From Acidobacteriota bacterium (GTDB taxonomy: Bacteria; Acidobacteriota; Thermoanaerobaculia; Multivoradales; JAHZIX01), in assembly GCA_020439725.1 (NCBI GenBank), contig JAGQSE010000010.1, forward strand, positions 5,175 through 12,697: a stretch of DNA of 7,523 bases. Direction: 5' to 3'. Below the pieces are notes generated by a model. The model was not told where the DNA came from. It made no database searches and saw only the letters and a program-made list of their open reading frames with translations. Position numbers and translations under genes: made by a program. Shown one piece after another: positions 4,701 to 7,523 of the stretch (position 1 is its first letter; each line of letters starts with the position of its first letter).

Positions 4701-7523
4701 GTGGCGGTCGGTGCTGGGGGTCGAGCGGGTTGGGGTCGAGGACAACTTCTTCGAGCTCGGCGGCGATTCGATCCTCGCCATCCAGATCACCGCTCGCGCC
4801 AACCGCGCGGGTCTCAAGGTGACGACCCGGCAGATCTTCGAGCATCCCACCGTGGCGGCGCTGGCGGCGGCCGCCGAGGGCGGAGCAGCGGTCGAGGCGG
4901 AGCAGGGAGCGGTGACCGGACTGGCGCCGCTGACCCCGGCCCAACGCTGGTATCTCGAGAGCGGGCGCACCAACCCCGACCATTTCACGCTGCCGGTGGT
5001 GCTCGAGCTGCCCGAGCCCTGGCGGGCCGAGCCCCTCGAGCAGGCCCTGGCGCTCGTCCTCGAGCATCACGACTCCCTGCGCGCCCGCTTCACCGAGAGC
5101 GACGACGGCTGGCACCAGGAGCTCCTGCCACGGGCCGAGGTCGACCTGGTGCTGGCGGACTTCTCCGGGCTCACCCCCGCCGGCGCACGGCGGGCTCTCG
5201 CCAGTCTGGGCGGAGGGCTCCAGGCGGGGCTCGATCTCGAGGCCGGCCGGCTGTTCCGCGCCGCGCTCGCCGGTCTCGGCGAGGACGAAGCCCAGCGGCT
5301 GATCCTCGTCGCCCATCACCTGGTGGTCGACGCGGTGTCGTGGCGCCTCCTGATCGAAGACCTGGTGACGGCCCATGACGCCTTCGCCGCGGGGCGCGAG
5401 CCGGTCCTGCCGCCCAAGACGACGTCGTGGCGGACCTGGGGACGGCGCCTCGAGGGCTGGGCGCGGGAGGGTGGCGCGGCGGCGGAGAGGAGCGTCTGGG
5501 CCGCGGCGCCGATAGCCCCGCCGCTGCCGCGCGACTTCGATGGGACGCCCCTCGAGGGCGGCGCCGAGACGCTGGTGACGACGCTCCCCGCCGAGGCCAC
5601 CGGCGAGCTCTTCGAGCACGTGCCGCGGGCCTACCGGGCACGTCCTCGGGAGGCCCTGTTGGCCGCCCTGGCGCGAGCCTTCGTAGGCTGGACGGGAAGC
5701 CGCCGGCTGGGGATCGAGCTCGAGGGCCACGGCCGGGCCGAGCTCTTCGACGACGTCGACCTGTCGCGCACCGTCGGCTGGTTCACGACCCTCTACCCGG
5801 TGATCCTCGAGCTCCCTGCCGCCGAGAGCGCTTCCGAGCACGACGGCGATCCAACCCGCGATCTGCCCGCGATCAAGGAGCAGCTCCGCGCCCTGCCCGG
5901 CGCCGCCGAAGGGCGCGAGGGGCTCGGCTACGGCGTGCTGCGCTACCTGGCTCGCGACGAGGCGTTGGCGGAGAGGCCGGCGCCGGAGGTCCTGTTCAAC
6001 TACGTCGGTCAGCTCGACGGCCCCACCGCCGAGGGCGGCCCCGGACCGCGTCTGTCGCAGGACGATCCCGGGCCCGCCGCCGACCCGGAGGAGGCGCGGA
6101 CGCACCTCCTGGCGATCAACGTCGGCGTCCGCGGCGGCGTCCTCGAGGTCGCCTGGACCTTCAGCCCGGAAGTCCACCGCCGCGAGACCGTCGAGCGGCT
6201 GGCGGCGGCTTACCTGGCGGCGCTCACCGGGCTGGCGCGCCACTGCCGGAACGCGACGCCGCGGGCGACGCCGTCGGACTTCCCGCTGCTGGTCGGGATC
6301 GAAGACCTCGATGCGGCGGTCTTCGACCAGGTCGTCGGTGGGGACGCCGGGGGAGAGGTGGAGGACGTCTACCCCCTTTCGCCGCTCCAGGAGGGGATGC
6401 TCTTCCACGGCCTCTACGAGCCTGGCAGCGGCCAGTACGTGGCGCAGGTCCTGTGCGAGCTGGGCCCTCTCGACCCCGAGCGCTTCGGCGCCGCCTGGCA
6501 ACGCACCGCGGCGCGCCACCCGGCGCTCCGTACCGCCTTCCGCTGGGAGGGGCTCGAGCGACCGCTGCAGCGGGTCGAGCGCTCGGTGGAGGTACCCCTC
6601 GAGATCCTCGACTGGCGCGCGCTGCCCGCCGCCGAGGGGAGGGCCCGTCTCGCCGAGCTCCTCGAGGCCGACCGGGCCCGTGGCTTCGAGCTCGATCGCG
6701 CGCCGCTCCAACGGTTTCACCTGGTGCGGCTCGAGGACGAGGTCTGGCAGATGGTGTGGACCTTCCACCAGTCGGTCTTCGACGGCTGGAGCCTGCCGGT
6801 GCTGTTCCGCGACTTCCTCGACGCCTACGCCGGCGCGTCCCGCCTCGCCGACGGTGCGCCGGCGCCGCGCTATCGCGACTACATCGCTTGGCTCCGGCGG
6901 CAGGACCCGGAGCGCGCCGAGGGCTACTGGCGCCGCGCTCTCGCGGGCTTCTCGACGGTGACGCCGCTGCCCTACGACCGTCTGGCCGGCGATGCTAGGG
7001 CCGCTGACGGCGGCCATGGACCGAGCCATGCGCGGCGCAGCCTGGCGCTGTCGAGCGAGGCGACGCGGGGGCTCCAGGCCTTCGCCCGGCGTGGCCAGGT
7101 CACCGTCAACACGCTGGTCCAGGGTGCCTGGGGCTTGCTGCTGGCGGAGGTCTCGGGGGAGCGCGACGTCGTCTTTGGCGGCACCGTCTCGGGCCGCCCG
7201 GCGGAGCTGCCCGAGGTCGAGTCGATGGTCGGGCTGTTCATCAACACCCTGCCCGTGCGGGTCCGCCGCGAGCCCCGGGAGGGCGTCCTACCGTGGCTCC
7301 GGCGGCTCCGCGACGCCCAGGCGGAGCAGCGCGAGTACGAGTACAGCGCGCTGACCCGGATCCAGCGCTGGTCCGAGGTCGACGCCGGCGACCACCTTTT
7401 CGACAGTTTCCTGGTGTTCCAGAACTACCCCATGGAACCGGTGCTGGCGCAGGGCACCGGGGAGCTCGAGGTGCGCGCCTACCGCACCGACGAGCGTCCC
7501 CACTTCGCCCTCAGCCTGGTGGT
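1738..7523 (+). CDS. NRPS, C-A-T-E-C, 3' truncated
   Basis: This is a large nonribosomal peptide synthetase reading without a stop from the ATG at 1738 to the window end (1928 full codons plus two bases); it continues beyond. Domains by residue are condensation (DCL type) about 11-430, adenylation about 462-960, thiolation about 978-1045 (serine 1011), epimerization about 1062-1510, an acidic linker about 1511-1543, and a second DCL-type condensation domain from about 1544 to the cut. It should couple the D-configured chain from the upstream protein to its own monomer, epimerize that, and pass it to the next module. It lies 51 bases downstream of the first NRPS gene and is probably co-transcribed. 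Three signature positions are unusual: Asn658 in the A-domain pocket, Ala1199 in the E-domain His motif, and Gln1678 in the second C-domain His motif. The family call is certain; the monomer is not predicted. Confidence 0.97.
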   Translation, partial: MSTAAKNVADAYPLSPIQQGMLFHDLVEPGAYLVQVTGTLEGTLDVAAFEAAWQRVVDRHPVLRSAFVWKTAAKPLQVVAKQVRLPFELEDWSALDEGDQAERRRQFLAADRERGLDLARAPLARITLIRRSGARHEFVWTLHHLLLDGWSYPQVLEEALALYEAAVAGAPEPVLPSRRPFRDYVAWLQKQDAAAAESFWRGELAGFAEPTRLDLGAVVGEGHDVETLAFVEDESAAVADLARRLKITPATLFEGAWGRLLAVTTGAPDVVFGSIGSGRPAELPGVEGIVGMFVSTLPVRVDAGSEDSVGSWLAALQARRLEARRHEHTPLVDLQKWSPVAAGSALFETCLSFQSYPLDEALAERSGSLVCRDFDIAEEPGFPLMVVVSPGRRLELKIEYRRDRFDRPAVRRLLRQLRHLVVSLLSSPEVPVRDWSPLAAAERHQVLREWSGGPAAGDLDVPVHRLIAERAERFPESIAVECDGRTLTFAQLLERSRALAAVLSRRGIGAETVVGICLERSLELPVALLGILEAGAVCLPMDPAHPAERLRYVLEDSGAAALLTHGEVLAARPELADGSGRHLLRVEELPVAPADSVAAPAPQPEALAYTIYTSGSTGRPKGVLVSHRSLTAYTRSMVRRFGLEPDDRVLQFASPGFNVLIEEVFPTLLAGAAVVLHHQDLLLSLGQFQRILEDERITGVELPAAFWQEWVRDLDERGALPPATLRFLLLGCERPQPAALEAWRRFGVRLVYVFGLTETTITSSVHELAAGAPPPVGEMPIGRPVSGAKLYVLGDRFEPLAPGVVGQLFVGGDGVGRGYRGRPAMTAERFVPDPWSEVPGTRLYRTGDRARHRSDGVLDFLGRLDHQLKIRGFRVEPGEVEAALEALPGVLRSVAVARPGPAGVPQLVAYAVPEPGAEPSVVELRRALAGHLPEYMVPSHLVLLDELPLNANGKVDRGALPEVFGGRPELDQPFVSPRNEAEAQLAAVWRSVLGVERVGVEDNFFELGGDSILAIQITARANRAGLKVTTRQIFEHPTVAALAAAAEGGAAVEAEQGAVTGLAPLTPAQRWYLESGRTNPDHFTLPVVLELPEPWRAEPLEQALALVLEHHDSLRARFTESDDGWHQELLPRAEVDLVLADFSGLTPAGARRALASLGGGLQAGLDLEAGRLFRAALAGLGEDEAQRLILVAHHLVVDAVSWRLLIEDLVTAHDAFAAGREPVLPPKTTSWRTWGRRLEGWAREGGAAAERSVWAAAPIAPPLPRDFDGTPLEGGAETLVTTLPAEATGELFEHVPRAYRARPREALLAALARAFVGWTGSRRLGIELEGHGRAELFDDVDLSRTVGWFTTLYPVILELPAAESASEHDGDPTRDLPAIKEQLRALPGAAEGREGLGYGVLRYLARDEALAERPAPEVLFNYVGQLDGPTAEGGPGPRLSQDDPGPAADPEEARTHLLAINVGVRGGVLEVAWTFSPEVHRRETVERLAAAYLAALTGLARHCRNATPRATPSDFPLLVGIEDLDAAVFDQVVGGDAGGEVEDVYPLSPLQEGMLFHGLYEPGSGQYVAQVLCELGPLDPERFGAAWQRTAARHPALRTAFRWEGLERPLQRVERSVEVPLEILDWRALPAAEGRARLAELLEADRARGFELDRAPLQRFHLVRLEDEVWQMVWTFHQSVFDGWSLPVLFRDFLDAYAGASRLADGAPAPRYRDYIAWLRRQDPERAEGYWRRALAGFSTVTPLPYDRLAGDARAADGGHGPSHARRSLALSSEATRGLQAFARRGQVTVNTLVQGAWGLLLAEVSGERDVVFGGTVSGRPAELPEVESMVGLFINTLPVRVRREPREGVLPWLRRLRDAQAEQREYEYSALTRIQRWSEVDAGDHLFDSFLVFQNYPMEPVLAQGTGELEVRAYRTDERPHFALSLV
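1768..3027 (+). other. Condensation domain C1, DCL type, canonical
   Basis: This domain forms the peptide bond between the upstream D-configured donor and the monomer on the T domain of this protein. The opening motif YPLSPIQQGMLFH (residues 12-24) is the form typical of DCL domains, which follow E domains, and an E domain does end the preceding protein. The catalytic motif HHLLLDGW is intact at 143-150. A GRPxELPG segment starts at 278 and VGMFVSTLPVR follows at 290-300, with Ser where NTLP usually has Asn. The domain looks functional. Confidence 0.93.
3121..4620 (+). other. Adenylation domain with Asn at the position-235 equivalent
   Basis: This domain activates a carboxylic acid monomer with ATP and loads it on the T domain. 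Core motifs are intact: LEAGAVCLPM (532-541), YTSGSTGRPKG (612-622), FGLTETT (754-760), GGDGVGRGYRGR (about 831-842), YRTGD (844-848), GRLDHQLKIRGFRVEPGEVE (862-881) and NANGKVDR with the catalytic Lys954. Aligned by eye to GrsA, the pocket reads N658, V659, E662, E701, L729, G731, V753, I761, T762, K954. Asn replaces the usual Asp235. Glu at the 278 position and the V/G/I pattern loosely recall published ornithine codes, but the match is partial. The GCE (731-733) and GLTE (755-758) motifs also differ from the common GGE and GPTE. Substrate is left open. Confidence 0.93.
4669..4872 (+). other. Thiolation (PCP) domain of the C-A-T-E module
   Basis: The phosphopantetheine serine is residue 1011 (codon 4768-4770) in FFELGGDSIL. 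As in the upstream gene, Asp precedes the serine, which fits a carrier that feeds an E domain. The 20 bases at 4747-4766 are identical to 100-119 in the upstream T domain, and the 16 bases at 4831-4846 are identical to 184-199, showing close relationship of the two carriers. Confidence 0.95.
4687..6270 (+). repeat. T-E didomain, homologous copy 2
   Basis: This is the second copy of the T-E unit described at 40-1600. Similarity is strongest in the T domain and in the EGHGR-VGWFT region (about 1090-1180 against 5725-5815) and falls in the variable middle of the E domain. It differs from copy 1 at the HHxxxDG and EGHGRE motifs. Confidence 0.75.
4921..6267 (+). other. Epimerization domain E2 with altered His motif
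   Basis: This E domain is homologous along its length to the one at 268-1593. Visible motifs are PLTPAQRWYL (1064-1073), HHLVVDAVSW with histidines 1193-1194, Asp1198 and Ala1199, EGHGR at 1329-1333 with the conserved first Glu retained, VGWFT near 1346-1350, GYGVLRY near 1397-1403, and FNYVGQLD at 1420-1427. Two positions differ from the canonical form: Gly to Ala in HHxxxDG, and Ala instead of Glu after EGHGR. The catalytic His and Glu, and the Asn-Tyr pair of FNY, are present, so activity is possible. An insertion rich in Glu, Asp and Ser lies around residues 1362-1378. Confidence 0.93.
6268..6366 (+). other. E-C interdomain linker resembling a fused docking pair
   Basis: The segment begins TPSDFPL (residues 1511-1517) and continues with an acidic stretch before the next C domain opens at DVYPLSP. 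The upstream protein ends with the equivalent TASDFAL and an acidic tail, and the second protein begins with the equivalent ADAYPLSP. This linker therefore looks like the same E-to-C junction in covalent form. It probably separates and orients the two domains. Confidence 0.6.
6367..7523 (+). other. Condensation domain C2, DCL type, His motif HQxxxDG, truncated
   Basis: This C domain opens the next module and is cut by the window end. It starts with VYPLSPLQEGMLFH (1544-1557), the form typical of DCL domains, in line with its place after E2. The catalytic motif reads HQSVFDGWS (1677-1685), with Gln1678 (codon 6769-6771) in place of the second His that is normally catalytic. The Asp-Gly-Trp part is intact. 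Further on, GRPAELPEVE and VGLFINTLPVRV are canonical. The fold should be intact; catalytic competence is uncertain. No A domain for this module lies in the window. Confidence 0.93.

Noticed and set aside
2745..5378. Long plus-strand open frame in a different phase
   Set aside because: It overlaps the C-A-T-E region of the real gene. Its translation is dominated by Arg, Ala, Gly and Pro with no domain motif, while the chosen frame shows all NRPS motifs in order.
5821..5880. Frameshift or foreign insertion in E2
   Set aside because: The Glu/Asp/Ser-rich stretch is longer than in the first E domain, but the frame holds and the motifs resume on both sides, so it is a loop length difference.
5427..6998. 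Plus-strand open frame overlapping E2 and C2
   Set aside because: Arg/Ala/Gly/Pro-rich frame-shifted shadow; the E and C motifs are in the other frame.
4507..7029. Second long minus-strand open frame
   Set aside because: It is opposite the T, E and C2 domains, shows no family motif and has the composition of a codon-bias shadow.

Overview
The window lies inside a nonribosomal peptide synthetase (NRPS) locus. It is very GC-rich with strong G/C third-position bias, which suggests a high-GC bacterium such as a myxobacterium, an acidobacterial-type Gram-negative or an actinomycete. Nothing here fixes the taxon, and there are no tRNA, rRNA, IS or CRISPR signals. Two plus-strand genes, both cut by the window edges, fill nearly everything except a 51-base gap.

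Layout: (1) 1-1686 is the 3' end of one NRPS gene. It carries a thiolation (T) domain, a complete epimerization (E) domain and an acidic C-terminal tail that looks like a donor docking (COM) helix. (2) 1687-1737 is a short spacer with a strong GC hairpin and a weak ribosome-binding site. (3) 1738-7523 is a second NRPS gene with no stop codon to the end of the window (1928 full codons). Its order is C-A-T-E-C, the last C domain being cut off by the window.

How they work together: the first protein delivers a D-configured aminoacyl or peptidyl thioester. The first C domain of the second protein has the N-terminal signature typical of DCL domains (those that follow E domains) and should accept it. 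The second protein then activates one monomer, loads it on its T domain and presents it to a second E domain. A second DCL-type C domain opens the next module. By collinearity the product should contain two adjacent D residues.

The most notable point is that several catalytic or recognition residues of the second protein are non-canonical. The A domain has Asn where the alpha-amino-anchoring Asp (Asp235 in GrsA numbering) is expected. The second E domain has HHxxxDA instead of HHxxxDG. The final C domain has HQxxxDG instead of HHxxxDG, so the usual catalytic second His is replaced. The homologous domains of the same kind in the same window are canonical, which makes these real contrasts unless they are sequencing errors. 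I see no evidence of a wholly new system; this is an assembly line with an unusual module.
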